Source: Epiperipatus broadwayi (lineage: Eukaryota > Onychophora > Udeonychophora > Euonychophora > Peripatidae). From it: DNA of 64,000 bases. The stretch covers positions 1,432,584 to 1,496,583 of the forward strand of contig JAQFVV010012499.1 of NCBI GenBank assembly GCA_028023455.1. The letters are read 5' to 3'. Shown here piece after piece: positions 16,139-30,624 of the stretch (its first letter is position 1; each line of letters starts with the position of its first letter). Under the pieces are notes generated by a model that searched no databases, had not been told where the DNA came from, and saw only the letters and a program-made list of their open reading frames with translations. A program made the position numbers and the translations under genes.

Positions 16139-19100
16139 AACAGAATAAAAAATGAATTTACAATGATAGTCACTATAATTTATAATTAAATATTGTTAAT
16201 AAGAGTATAGCAATATACATATCATGTTTTAGTTGAGCATCCATTTGTAACTAATTAAATATAACAACAAGCCCCATTTGCAACTATCATAAACATTAAT
16301 CCAGTCATGCTAATAATGAGATAAATAAATTATCCCATTTCTCAACACACAAAATAAAAAAATGAAAATTAATCACTGTTATCATTTAAGATTTAAAATA
16401 TTTCCATATTGGGAAGTCATTTGAACCAATAAAATATACTAGCCATTGTCATCAGATAAACCAATATTAGCCACAGCAACTGAATAAAATTACTGTGATA
16501 TTCACGGAGTGCATTACACTTATCTCCAATAATAGGGTCTTTCAACAAAGAATCCTTCCCATTCCTCTTTTTATATATATAAGACCATTCATGGACACAC
16601 GTACACACTGGCACTATTTATAACAACTTATAAAAAATATCAAAGAATGTTAATAAGTTGAAAAAGGGACTTGATCACTTTTATTCAGCTTAGCTAAGTA
16701 CATGTGTTTTCCATGGGTCACACTAGATTGTTTTAAACCTAGATAAATCTTCTGTCCATAGTGTACTGAGTTCAAACCCATTCAGTACATTCTTTACTAC
16801 ACATGACTTGGATGACTAACAAAGAAAAAATAATAACAGTCTTATATTTTATCCATGTCAATAAAATTATAAAATCCTAATACCATAAAATTTATATATC
16901 TAATACTCTAATAGATATTACCAGCTCAGCTTAAGTATGTTGATGAACAGATGCATGTATACTATTACTAATGGCATCCAAACACACATAATAAAGACCA
17001 TTACTTACATGGATGGCCATTAAACCTAGTTACTAAATTCATCATAATATAATGATGATGATTCCATCCACAGCTTTAGTAATGAACACATAACAATAAA
17101 TTTATCTTATTAGCATATAGGCTCCTTCTTAAAATCATCTTATGTAAACTGGGATTTAATTATAATACTCACTAGCATTTATATACATTTATGGTTATTT
17201 ACTCAAAATACTTTTATAGTTAAAACTATGATTCAATCATCAATATTTACCAGTGATGATGAATGATCATTACAAATCTCACCACATGATATTCAACTTT
17301 TTACAAACCCTATTTACTAAACCGATTAATTATTTTTAAGATTGGATTTAATGATTATTATTTATGCAGTGGTGATGGTGATCAAACTAATCCTATATTA
17401 TAAAATTTAGATTCTGATAAATCCATAATTATTTACTTAAATAGTATTATGCTTAATTGATGCTTAACCAGTAATATAAGATCCACCGTTAACGATGATC
17501 ATGGGCACAGCATAAAATTTTTTTAGCTCTCTATAATTAACCTATAATTATTACAAACTTGATTATATGTCAAGCGCGATCTTAAACATCATTATATGTA
17601 AATCAATATCCAATGCTTAACATTTACAAGTGATGATCAATTAAAATGATAGAATCAAGAGAAGAAAAAAACATACAATATTAACAATAATAACTCGGAA
17701 ACCAAATATGGTATAATTATATTTATTAATACTATTTCTTTTTTTTATTATAAATTAAATTACTAAAATATATAATTTACTCAAATAAATATACAATTAA
17801 ACAAAATATCTTAATACTATATGCATAACCAACTAATTTTATATATATATCTGCTCATGTTACTACATATTTATAAATAAGTTAGCTTAAAATGAGAAAA
17901 AAATTTTTATTGAATGCTTATTCAAGATTTTCCCTACTTATTATATATCGTAAAGGTAGATTTCATTTATGTAAAGTGTGTGTTTTTTCATTTTCATACA
18001 TATGTGAAGCCCTGCTCTTCAATTTGCTATATTTAAATTAACTATGCATAACCTATTTTTGATGGATTGGGATAAGCAGTCATACACACACCCACCCTGT
18101 GATATGTCAACATATATATTTAAAATGTATATCCCTATATTATGGATTAATACATAAATCATATATACAAAAATATATTATTGCAACCTTGAGCAAAAGA
18201 AAAATAAAATATATCAAATTTAATACGCAAAAATAAATAATAATAAAAAAACATTATCAAGCATATATTGATAGGTTGTTCAATTATCACAATGAATAAA
18301 GAACGATGATAAAAAAAAACATTTTAGTATTACAATATTTAAAAAAAAAATCTCAAAAGAAAATTATGAAAAATTAAGTTTAATGAATTTTAAACTGTGT
18401 GTGTGTGTGTAATGTTATGTAGTATTGAGAATAACACAATCAATAAACAAACTCTCAATATTTATGTATAAAAAGAAAAAAAGAATGCTTGACTGAAGAA
18501 ATTAAAGTTTACTTTTAATAAGTAAATAAAAAAATTATTAATTAAATTTTAAAATTACCCGATCCATTTTCATTTCTTATTAATGTCCCAGGTTCAAATA
18601 TCAGTCCACTCTCCTATTTATAGCTTGGTTTGGATGGTTCCTACCATGTTAAAAGAGTTATTGCTGATACTTTTGATAAATCTGAACTGGTTGGTTTGCT
18701 TGTTCCTACCATTTTTAAAATTACTACAGGCACCTTCAGCAAATTTGAAGAAAACTTTTTTTAAAAAAAATTGATTTATAGATTAATTGAGGTTGGTTGT
18801 ATGGCTTTTATATGACTTCTTCTTTCTTCTCTTCTTTCCTTTTCTCCCTCCATTCAAAGATGCTGTTCCTTTAATGGGCTAGGAGACAAAAAAACCTCTC
18901 AGATAGCATATGTGGTTGGTTAAACTCAGCCATTCTTTGGTTATTATAGAACTATATATGAGTCTATAGATCGATCAGTGAGCTAACCCATAGATGTAAG
19001 GTCTCAAGGAACAAAAATGGCAAAATTAGCATGACATTCCTATTGTTTCACAAACAGGCAATATATATATATGTAAGTACCATTTTATATTATATTAACA

Positions 19101-19640
19101 ACTTCTTTTAAAGAATTCAATTTAAATCCATCTCTTCAGACTAATTTTGCTGTGAAATTATTTATATGGGCGCACATCTTTTATGCTGATTTTAAAGCAA
19201 GTCTCCCATTTTCTTCTTTAATTTTAAAAAAGAGAAAAAAAAATCAAACAATTCATTCTGAGCTTAAAAAAAGAAACTGATGAAAAACTGCTGTTCACTG
19301 CCTTTTACTGCCAAAATGAAAATTCTGCTCAAAAAACTGTTTAACTTTAACTGCCCATCCCTTTAAAGTTTAACCGATTAACTGACTATTATGAAAAGAC
19401 CCCATATCAAAAAAAAAAATGGACATAGCATGCACCATCTCTTGGTAAATGTGGTCACAATTTCTTCATTTTAGGCTTATTTGATAGGTAATTCAAATTT
19501 GTATATTGTAGTTCTAAAAAGTCCGCATATAGTGTTATATTTTTGAAAAAAAAAATCAATTTTATTTACATGTCTATTGGTGCAAAGGTGTATCTTTGTT
19601 GCTGATTGGTTACCTACCAGAGCTGAAAATGTCTTCTAGG
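14742..19640. other. AT-rich DNA with microsatellites, no gene
   Basis: Contains an (AT)n tract at 16091-16135, a short GT run at about 18397-18410 and several A/T runs. 15110-15270 holds a diverged pair of CCTGAATGRYTGA-type segments. 15950-15975 includes GGTTCAAACCT, which resembles a pol III B box, but no A box or tRNA fold is attached. Confidence 0.5.
16091..16135. repeat. (TA)n microsatellite
   Basis: About 22 TA dinucleotides following AGGGCTACAG. Confidence 0.95.
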
Positions 19641-19659
19641 TGTGTTTCTAAATGACAGA

Positions 19660-20060
19660 TTCAGAAATGAAAATGATTTCTTCCACATTCGTAATTGATT
19701 ATGATGTAAATAATTATATTTATTGTACATTTTTATGTTCACAAATAAGATAATATAGTGCTCTATCAAAATATAAAATTTGATTCCAAAAATGTTATAT
19801 AACAAGAAAAATAAGCGCGGACAAAATCATGTTTCTTTATGCTAATGATTGCACAGTAACTAATGCTCAATGAATGGCTCAAAATAATAATGACAGAAAT
19901 AAAAATTAAAGATTTTATGCGTTCGTTAAATTAATTGATTTTGTAGTAAATAATTACATCTATTGTCATTTTTTACATTCATAAATAAGATTTGATGTTA
20001 CTTTATGGAAATATAAAGTTTGATTTGGAAAATTTTATATTTTACAAGAAAAATAAGCAA
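19660..20060 (+). repeat. Diverged direct duplication, two units about 240 bp apart
   Basis: 19660-19820 and 19890-20060 share, in order, GACAGAAAT-like, GTAAATAATTA(T/C)AT, TATTGT.ATTTTT, ATAAATAAGAT, AATATAAARTTTGATT and ACAAGAAAAATAAGC. Ancient tandem repeat or nested repeat; no coding content. Confidence 0.7.
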
Positions 20061-20999
20061 GCAGGAAATAAAAAGAGAATTACTTGACACCTGTTGATCT
20101 GAATAATGACACAATCATTGGTTGAGTTATAATTCTTTTGTTTTACTGCTAGCTATTTTTTACACATTTTTCTTATATTTTTCTACAGTTATTAACATTA
20201 TTTTTAATTTTTTGTTACATTTAACCAATTTGAATCTAAAATTATTCAATTTTTAAAAGATGAATTAAAAAAAATTCTGTGTATTTTAGATTAATATTTT
20301 AACAATAGAAACCGGCTGGAAATGAAATGGATGAATCATATTGTTCTCAGATTTAAGTATTGGGCCAATGAAAAGTTAGACAAAGATTATAAATTTAAAA
20401 GAATCAGTTAAAGGGTTAAAATAACTGCCCTTTCTGAATATTGTTAACTGACTGCCTTTATTAATATTATACCACTCTTTATATTCCGAATTTCTGATCA
20501 AAAAAAAAATCTCCTCCAAAAATAACTGTGATTTTGGAGATAGCAATCAAATAAATCCTCAGGCATAGATGGTATAAAATAATTAATAAGAAGATTAATA
20601 ATTATATTTATTCTGTCAAAACATTTTTTTCCTTTCCTGGACAATTTAAGATCCAGATAACATAAAAAAACACAGTTTGCAATCTATAGTCAATAAAAAT
20701 ATGTGTAAAAAATGTCCCATATTTAAAACAGCTGTACTCCCTTTCACTCTTACACACATGTGTATTTTTATCTACTAACCTATATCTTTTTTCCACACCT
20801 TCCTGTCCAGTTTGTTTTATTTTAAAAAATAGAGCTAAATAATTGAATGCTTAATTTAACAATAAGAGAATAATATATTAAATATTATTTCATACAACAT
20901 TCTTTCTATTCACTATTGCCTATTAATCTATCATCTATAAACTATATATAATACTCGTACACATAAATCTATATATAAAATATTTTTTTTAATTAAAGA

Positions 21000-21034
<35 letters not shown>

Positions 21035-21323
21035 GGAATGTATGGGAATGAGATACATATATGTACAATATATATAATTGGACTGCTTGTGACCATATTT
21101 TATGAAAACTGACCAAATGGTATGGATATATCTCAATATGTTAAAGCCTAATAATAGGAAATCACTGACACAGATATAAACAAAGAAGAAAATTAATTTT
21201 TGATAGCGTAACTTATTAGATACAGTGCTGGGCTTGTTCTTGTATTTTTAACCTAATGTTTGAATATCATAGCACCTCATGGAAGAAGCCAGTAGCAGAA
21301 TCAGTCTGCAGTTGGGGATATTC

Positions 21324-21353
21324 TGCAAAGCTTGTTAAGAGCTTATATGCGAG

Positions 21354-21405
<52 letters not shown>
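21324..21405 (+). repeat. Retroposon-tail-like motif followed by (TA)n
   Basis: TGCAAAGCTTGTTAAGAGCT at 21324 continues to GAGCTCT and then CTCTCTCTATATATA (TA tract 21363-21405). The same roughly 33 bases occur at 9766-9801. Two copies that both pass directly into TA-rich DNA suggest a shared 3' tail of a short retroposon. The upstream parts of the two loci do not match, so only the tail is supported. Confidence 0.5.
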
Positions 21406-21409
<4 letters not shown>

Positions 21410-21595
21410 GGAGTAGTAAGAAGAGATTAAAAGAAAAAATATTGCTGAGAAAACAAATTCATATCACTGACATTATTGAGAAAAATATGATATGATTCTA
21501 TCTCATGATTCCAAGTTAGAAATTACTATCCAGAAACATATTTTTTTTCTTATATCACTGCTATGTCACTTAACCTTTTGTGAGCTGATTACTTT

Positions 21596-22260
21596 ATTGG
21601 CCAAGTGAGATAAAAGTTTAAACTTTTAATTGGTCAAGTGATAAACTCAAGTGTCAAAACACAAATTCAATCATCAAAATATATTCATCTTTTAATATTA
21701 TTATATTCACTTTAGTTTCATTTGTAAAAAGTATATTAATAATTTGTCAGATTATGAAAGTGAACAAAAGTTTTTTCAAAAATAATTTTCTCTTTATAAT
21801 TATAGAAATACTTACGAGCGGGTAAATATAAAACAAAATTTACTCACCAACCAATACGTTTTTGTGACAACATGATTTGTTTGACAATTTTACATTGCAG
21901 AAAAAGTAAATAATTTTTGTTAATTTTTGTTAAAATCTTAACTATTTTTCTAAAATAATTTTATTTTTAGCATATTTTATCAAAATAATTTATAATTTGT
22001 CAAAAAATATGTTTAAAATGGTCTAAAACATTCGTTTATCATTTTCAAAATTAAACAAAAACAAATCGTAACATTTCAGTGATTTATAGCCATTTTCTTT
22101 GTTGCCGAAATGTAACAGCCAATAAGATTCAAGAAGAGCCTGCCCACTTCTTTTGTTAAAGTTTTGAATACCATTTTATTGATTTTTTACTTGTAAAATA
22201 ATTCAAGGGAGGGCAGCATCTTACGGAACTTTTTCTAAATTTTCAAATGACGGTAAAACC
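21596..22260 (+). repeat. Dispersed repeat family R22, copy 2
   Basis: Starts at a GGCCAAGTGAGATAAA block that matches GGCTGAGTGAGTTAAA near 2235. It runs through the GTAAAAAGTATATTAATAAT and TATGAAAGTGAAC blocks to TTATTGATTTTTTACTTGTA at about 22178. It lies in direct tandem with copy 3. Confidence 0.8.
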
Positions 22261-22334
22261 GTAACTGTACCATTAAAAGTGATGAGATTTTGACAGTCAG
22301 AAGATGATTCCAAATTGTCTGTTTTTAACCATGA

Positions 22335-22930
22335 CTAGCAAAAAATGAGTTAATATTATATTCACTTTAGTTTTGTTTGTAAAAAGTATATTAATAATTT
22401 TTCAGGTTATGAAAGTGAACGAAAGTTTTTTCAAAAATAAATTTTTATTTATAATTATAAAAAAATATTCAATAGCAGCAAATCTAAAATGAATTAGTAA
22501 CCAACTAAAAAGTGTTGCTGACAACAGTGATTTCTTTCTCAGATTTATGTTCCCGAAAAATAAATAATTTTTACAAAAATCTTATATATTTTTCTATAAT
22601 AATTTTATTTTTAGCATATTTTATCAAAATAATTTATAATATGTCAAAAAATACTTTTAAAATGGTCTAAAACATTTGTTTATCACTTTTGAAATGAAAC
22701 AAAAAAATCGTAATGATGCAAGTTATTGACAAGTGAATTCTTTTGTCCTCAATAGCTGAGAGCCAAATCAGCACTTAGAATGGACTGCATCCTCCCTTTG
22801 TTAAACCTTCAAAGACAGTTTTATTGATTTTTTACTTGTAAAATAATTCAAAAGAGGGCAGCATCTTATGGAACTTTTTAAAACCTTTCAGATGATGGTA
22901 AAATTTTTACCGTAACTTTAAAAATGATGA
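22335..22930 (+). repeat. Dispersed repeat family R22, copy 3
   Basis: Repeats copy 2 at high identity. Both share ATTCACTTTAGTTT, TTATGAAAGTGAACGAAAG, AGCATATTTTATCAAAATAA and the end block with GAGGGCAGCATCTTA. Copies 2 and 3 are more alike to each other than to the copy at 2.2 kb, which fits a later local duplication. Confidence 0.8.
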
Positions 22931-23159
22931 ATTGGAGCGACTTGAAGCGGCTTCGAGTCATCTCATAAAAATCATGGAAAAGATTAATGTAAGTTTAAGT
23001 AATTAATACATGCCAGATAACAGAGTGTATTAAATATTTATTCAATATTAGCCTATTCAAAATTTTCAGTATAATTTTTATACTATATAGGCAAGTTTAT
23101 TTTTCAGTTCGGGCTTATAACTTGATAGTAGATCAGAGAAGAAAAAGATGACTGCTGGA

Positions 23160-23275
23160 ATGTAAGTACATTAGATTCTACAAGTCCAGGTGCATTGCTC
23201 CAAGATCCAAAGCTGTTCACTTATAAAAACCATAAGCTAGAAACTCATCTGGAAATATTAAATAGGATAGCGCTT
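23160..23275 (+). repeat. Decayed hammerhead-retrozyme unit fragment
   Basis: The sequence aligns with the ribozyme-bearing part of the 46-48 kb repeat. AGATTCTA, CCAGGTGCATTGCTC and AGATCCAAAGCTGTTCA match the upstream part. TTATAAA then replaces CTGATGA, CCATAAGC replaces stem II, AGAAACTCATCTGG retains the GAAAC core, and AAATATTAAATAGGATAG.GCTTGA follows. The CTGATGA core is lost, so no cleavage is expected. It shows the family is dispersed beyond the 46-48 kb cluster. Confidence 0.6.
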
Positions 23276-24968
23276 GATAAGAATTTAATAATCACTATCT
23301 TCCCATATATATTAGTTACTAAAATTTACAGTGAGTAGCATGGGCGTATTTTGAAAAAAAATATTGAAAAAAATAAGACTAAAATTAGGATAGGAATAAT
23401 ATTACATGGACATTTGAAGTTTTAAACTGAATCTCATAAGATGGTGAAGGATTTACGATAAGCCTCATACAAGATGAATGGGTAAGAAAGTTTTCAGAAA
23501 GAATGTGAAAAAGAGAAACTATATATTATAGAAAGAGTATTAAATTGTAATTGATAATAATTGAAAATGATTTTGTACAATATTTCCTATATCAAAAATG
23601 TATAAGACTAAATTGAAAAAAATAGGTTAGCAATTTTTATATATAAAAAAGTTTAAAATATCAAGTAGAATTTCTTGGAAAATTTAAGAATACAAAAATA
23701 TTCCCATTATTTACAGGTATCAAGTAGTAAAACATTCATTATATTTGTTTACATAGAATAAATATTTATTTAATTAAGTTGTACTAGACTATACAAAATT
23801 CGTTTATTGTTGTTCACAATTGTATTTGTTTTGATAAAATGTGTTCATGATTATTAAATAGATTTTTATAACGATCCTAAAGTTATTAAATAAAGGAAAC
23901 AAAAATCTCTTAAAATTCTCAGACAAGGAGCCAATGTTAAAAATTGAAGCTTTCTATAAAGAATAAATTAGCCACAGATTTCCCACTTCAGTTAACCATT
24001 TGTTTAATTATACTACTTGAATAAATAAAAATGGAAATATAACTGCTTTTTTATGTTAATAACATCTTTAAGATGCGATTTCAAATGGCTTAAACTTGAT
24101 TTTTTTTTTCAAACTCTCTGCTGCAACAAAGTTAAGCTTTCTTTTAATTGTAAATCAATACTTTGTCCTTTTAAAACCTGTATATAAAACAGCTCATTTT
24201 AATTTCGAATAAATAAAGTCTACACTTACACATTCATTCTTATATATAATCACGTGCATATTTTTAAAAATAACGAAAACAATCACTATAAAGACAAACA
24301 AAAATTAGCGCTTTATACTAATTAAAAACTTGTTCAAATCGCAAATAAAAAAAGTTTAAAGTTGTTTGATTTTACTTAGTAATTTAAAGATGCAAGGATT
24401 CATTAATATTTACGATGGAATTTTAAAATTGAATTTAGTTAGATTATTGTAGACAATTGCGAAACCACTCCGATGATTGATCATGTGATTATTGTTAGCC
24501 TATCTCCTATTAAGCGAAAACCATTTATTAAATGATAGACTAAGCATGCATTTTAAAATTTGTCTGATAAGTATTTATTAATCAGAAAATGTTAAGGAAG
24601 TAATATTTAATAAAGTAATGTATAAACCAATAAAAACAATTGTCATTAGTAATCTTATAACACCCTTGTTTAAACAAAGGGCTGATGTTCATCTGATTAA
24701 GTCAGTGACTGAAAGAAGTTATTAACTATCAATTTTTTAATGTTAACTTTTTATATATTTTAATGTGTTTTTTTATTATTAAAATCAATTCACAAATGCA
24801 TAAAAAGATAAACTTCTTGTCTTGCATTAATTATCACAGTTTCAAATAAATAGAAATTTTATGTGACTTACCTTCTAAATTTCTAATACTCCTTTAGTAA
24901 AGTATTAAAGTGTTAAATTTTGATTTTTTTAATTATAAATATTTACTGGTATCAATTCTAAGGGAAAA

Positions 24969-24969
24969 T

Positions 24970-25005
<36 letters not shown>
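24969..25005. repeat. Compound (CA)n(TA)n microsatellite
   Basis: About ten CA units pass into eight TA units. Confidence 0.95.
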
Positions 25006-25439
25006 CAAATTGATATCGCCCTTATATTATCAATAAGCTGTATAATTCACAAGAATGTGAATTTCCTTTTTGGACAGAAAATAATTTATTAATCAACAGG
25101 ATAGTTCAATCTATCTACAAATTCATGATGGAATAGAAGCAACACATCCATATTAATATATTACTTTAACAATGATAATCTACAGAATATTATATTTAAT
25201 GTATTTGCATGTCCTTATAAACCAAAAGATAAACTGGAAATCGTAATTTCTATTTAAGCAAATCTTATGCATTCTCTAAGTAATAAAACAGATTCATTTA
25301 AAGTGTAGTTCACATATTTAGGAATCAGATGCATTCATACTGAAGAAATTATTGACTTATTTAAAATAACCATAATTTTAATATATATTCTTTGAGGGGT
25401 AGTACAATTGTTTAAATAAAAAAAAACTGTCTTGTAATG

Positions 25440-25660
25440 ATGGAGTGGTTATCTTTGGAGCTTAAAAGTTTGAATTCTTTTAGCAGCCATGCAATAAAAT
25501 ACTTAGGGTGAAGAGTTGGAGAAAGAGCACTGATTGTATATATGTATGGGGGATGATGATCTGGACCAACTGATGATTTCTGGTTCAGCATGAAATACAT
25601 ATATTGGAGATCTTTTTTTCTCACGTCTTCATGTGTATTGGTTATATTGGACAGAATGGA
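25440..25660 (+). repeat. Single-arm copy of the 36-kb foldback family
   Basis: GAGCACTGATTGTATATATG at 25525, then GCATGAAATACATATATTGG and CATGTGTAT, match the right arm of the foldback at 36057-36487 in order and spacing. The inverted partner arm is absent here. It is therefore an interspersed family, not a one-off palindrome. Confidence 0.65.
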
Positions 25661-25924
25661 TGACTGTAGAGAGCTTGGAAGTCTGGATTCAAAACCCTAT
25701 TAATTACACCAAGATTAACTATATACATTATACTTGTATTTCAATATTTTATAATAAATAAATATATTATTTTCCCTTGCAATTTATGATATCTGCATAT
25801 CTAGATTAAAGAAATAATCATTTAATCAATTCATTGGTAAATCTTATAATATCCAAATAGCAGCTTCTGCACAACATTTCTATTCAACAAAATAAACTAA
25901 CAATTTTTTTTCCATATGTCAAAT

Positions 25925-25995
25925 GTGTTGACCAGGAAGCGAACCCATGCCAGCTGCTTGGAAGGCAGCTATACTAATCACTAGGCCACCAACAC
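25925..25995 (-). tRNA. tRNA-Gly(TCC)-like sequence, possibly a pseudogene
   Basis: The 71-nt minus-strand sequence folds as a cloverleaf. The acceptor is GTGTTGG/TCAACAC (six Watson-Crick pairs plus one G-U). A D-arm with GATTAG follows. The anticodon stem is GCTGC/GCAGC with loop CTTCCAA (anticodon TCC, Gly). The T arm has weak outer pairs. The T loop is TTCGCTT: position 58, normally an invariant A, is C, and this also breaks the pol III B box. No T4 terminator follows on the minus strand. It is probably a pseudogene or tRNA-derived repeat, although the acceptor still pairs perfectly. Confidence 0.55.
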
Positions 25996-26101
25996 TTGAC
26001 CAGTTTTAATTTTTTTCTCATCTAGAAATTGATATAAACATTTTGGCTACTGAGTATACTATCTGGTATCATTAGGCAAAGAAAATTTAGTCAACCCATT
26101 G

Positions 26102-26165
26102 CATTATATATATATATATATATAAGCAAACAAATATATATATATATATATATAAGCAAACAAAT
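26102..26165 (+). repeat. Two-copy repeat of (TA)n plus AGCAAACAAA
   Basis: A TA tract followed by AAGCAAACAAA occurs twice in tandem, unit about 36 bp. Confidence 0.85.
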
Positions 26166-26353
26166 AAAACAAAATATTAATGGTGATAAAATAAACACAT
26201 AAGAGACTGAAAACTTTTTAAACTTGGTGGAAGTAAATGCTTTCTTTTACCAAATTTTAAAGATTTACAGTTGAAAATGAGTTTGAAAATAACTGAAAGA
26301 ACTTCTGAGTTTTATAAATACTTGGTAGTAATATTGACAAACATTGTCAGTCC

Positions 26354-28287
<1,934 letters not shown>

Positions 28288-28546
28288 ATTTATTTGGTAC
28301 TTGGGTATAATTCAACCGATGACATTTTTGGCTTACCGATTTCCCTTCCGGTAGACATCGACGTTTTTTGCATGACAATGTTGTCATGGTAACCAAGTGA
28401 CTGGCATGATTAATCCATCAGAGAGTCAATTTTTTTTTCACCTGCGAGATTTAAAATTCGTAGAGAGGTTTGGGAAATTTGATTTTTCTGTCTATTGCGA
28501 TTTTGCTATCCACGGCATCACAGTTACTTTTTTGAGCTGTTAATTC

Positions 28547-29750
28547 GGGTAAAGTGTTTTACTTATCTGTTTATTTTAAATTTACAAAAACTTTTTGTTA
28601 ATATTTCTACATTACGTTTTTAATGTGTAAATAATTTGAAATAATTTTTTAAATCAATTTTGCAATATGCAGTACGTTTTAAAAATTACCAAATGCATGT
28701 AAAAGTGCGGCGTTTTCTGGATGCCATTAATACCAGATTTGCATTAGATCACGTCTTTTTTATTTAGGTGTTTATTTAAAATTTACAAAAAAATTTTGTT
28801 AATATTTCTACAATTCTCAAACTTATTTACAAAAAATATTTGTTAATATTTCTACAATTCTCAAACTTACATTGAATTACGTTTAATGTGTAAATAATTT
28901 TCAATAATTTTTTAAAACAAATTTGGAATATACATTACCAAATGCATGTGATAACAAGGATGCCATTAATGATTCACATTAATTTGGGTAAAGTGTTTTA
29001 TTTGTTTATTTTAAATTTACAAAAACTTTTTGTTAATATTTCTACATTACGTTTTTAATGTGTAAATAATTTGAAATAATTTTTTAAATCAATTTTGCAA
29101 TATGCAGTACGTTTTAAAAATTACCAAATGCATGTAAAAGTGCGGCGTTTTCTGGATGCCATTAATACCAGATTTGCATTAGATCACGTCTTTTTTATTT
29201 AGGTGTTTATTTAAAATTTACAAAAAAATTTTGTTAATATTTCTACAATTCTCAAACTTATTTACAAAAAATATTTGTTAATATTTCTACAATTCTCAAA
29301 CTTACATTGAATTACGTTTAATGTGTAAATAATTTTCAATAATTTTTTAAAACAAATTTGGAATATACATTACCAAATGCATGTGATAACAAGGATGCCA
29401 TTAATGATTCACATTAATTCGGGTAAAGTGTTTTATTTGTTTATTTTAAATTTACAAAAACTTTTGGTTAATATTTCTACATTACGTTTTTAATGTGTAA
29501 ATAATTTGAAATAATTTTTTAAATCAATTTTGCAATATGCAGTACATTTTTAAAATTACCAAATGCATGTAAAAGTGCAGCACCATTAATACCAGATTTG
29601 CATTAGATCGCGTCTTTTTTATTTAGGTGTTTATTTAAAATTTACAGAAAGTTTTTGTTAATATTTCTACAATTCTCAAACTTATTTACAAAAAATATTT
29701 GTTAATATTTCTACAATTCTCAAACTTACATTGAATTACATTTTAATTTA
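28547..29750 (+). repeat. Tandem array inside the transposon, 2.75 units of 435-439 bp
   Basis: Units begin with GGGTAAAGTGTTTTA at 28547, 28986 and 29421; the third is truncated near 29750. The array is nested. Within each unit the block ending TACCAAATGCATGT occurs twice in diverged form, and a 43-bp block ending ACAATTCTCAAACTTA is itself duplicated. The third unit lacks about 20 bp (GCGTTTTCTGG region). High identity between units indicates recent amplification or homogenisation. Confidence 0.95.
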
Positions 29751-30000
29751 TTTTTAATTTCTGAATTATATCATACAGCTATGAGAGTAATACAATGTCT
29801 GATATACGTGTACGCCAGGCCTGCAGCCCGACAAAAACATCCGGAGGCCCCTCCACCAATTCCAGCGCTACGCGCTGCTGTATTTTAAAATTGAGAATAA
29901 TATTTTGACGCATGCATGTACATTTTTTTTTCTTTTTAGTATTTGCCTGACCTGCGTCAGATATTTTTCATTTTTGAATATTTTTTAGCATGTGACCTGG

Positions 30001-30194
30001 ATAATTCAACCACTGACGTATTACCCTGAAGGCATATCAGTCTAATCTTGCGATTTTTAATGTACCATGTTCATGTGATCTGAAGACACATTTTAGCAAT
30101 TACATGTGTCCGCAGATCACTTGGAGACGTTATCTTAAAAATCGCAAGATTAGACTGATATGCCATCAGGGTAATACATCATCGGTTGAATTAT
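30001..30194. repeat. Long foldback at the transposon right end
   Basis: 30001-30060 is nearly the reverse complement of 30134-30194 (shared ATAATTCAACC, ATTACCCTGA, GGCATATCAGTCTAATCTTG). An inner stem (GTGATCTG..GACACA with its complement) lies at 30074-30120. Transcribed, it would form a hairpin of about 190 nt. The left transposon end lacks this structure, so the right end looks like a tail-to-tail duplication of one terminus. Confidence 0.9.
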
Positions 30195-30300
30195 ACACAA
30201 GTACCATTTATTTTTTTAGCTAAACACAATTAGTTATTACTGATACAGTGCTATCTACTTAAAATTGGTTTCTTGTGCCTATTCAAAAGGTCACTATATA

Positions 30301-30439
30301 TATATAACAATTCACTAGAATAAAACTACAAAATTTTAAAAAATGTCTATATGAAATTAAAGATTAAAATTCTTTGCTATAGCCAGCTTCGGCATATTCC
30401 ACCATCTTAAAAGTTTGTAGTTTTATTCTAGTGAATTGT

Positions 30440-30446
<7 letters not shown>
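30301..30446. mobile_element. Small MITE-like element, about 145 bp
   Basis: The left terminus TATATAACAATTCACTAGAA (30301), continuing TAAAACTACAAA, is the reverse complement of 30407-30446 over about 38 bp with one or two mismatches. The core is only about 70 bp and includes AGCCAGCTTCGGCATATTCC. Both ends abut TATATA tracts, consistent with insertion into TA-rich DNA. Confidence 0.75.
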
Positions 30447-30470
<24 letters not shown>

Positions 30471-30624
30471 CTGTAATAATATTATTCGATGTCTGTATTT
30501 TTAAAGCAATATACGTAATTATATAACTGAATATTTGTAAATACAATAACTAAATAATTAAAAGTTTTTATCCACTTAGGAGTGCTTTCTAGTATCCCAG
30601 TAATCTTTGTCAACTAAAGCTTTG

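Larger units (their letters stand above)
28296..30205. mobile_element. Complete 1.9-kb non-autonomous DNA transposon
   Basis: The left end GGTACTTGGGTATAATTC at 28296 is the reverse complement of the right end (one mismatch over about 27 bp, both continuing AACCGATGA inward). Immediately outside, ATTTATTT occurs on both sides (28288-28295 and 30206-30213), an 8-bp target site duplication. No transposase frame exists. The interior holds a nested 435-439-bp tandem array, a GC-richer patch at 29810-29880 and a 190-bp foldback at the right end. An 8-bp duplication is typical of hAT, P and Merlin-type elements; the GG ends do not decide between them. The duplicated sequence is low-complexity, which lowers certainty about it. 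Confidence 0.8.
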
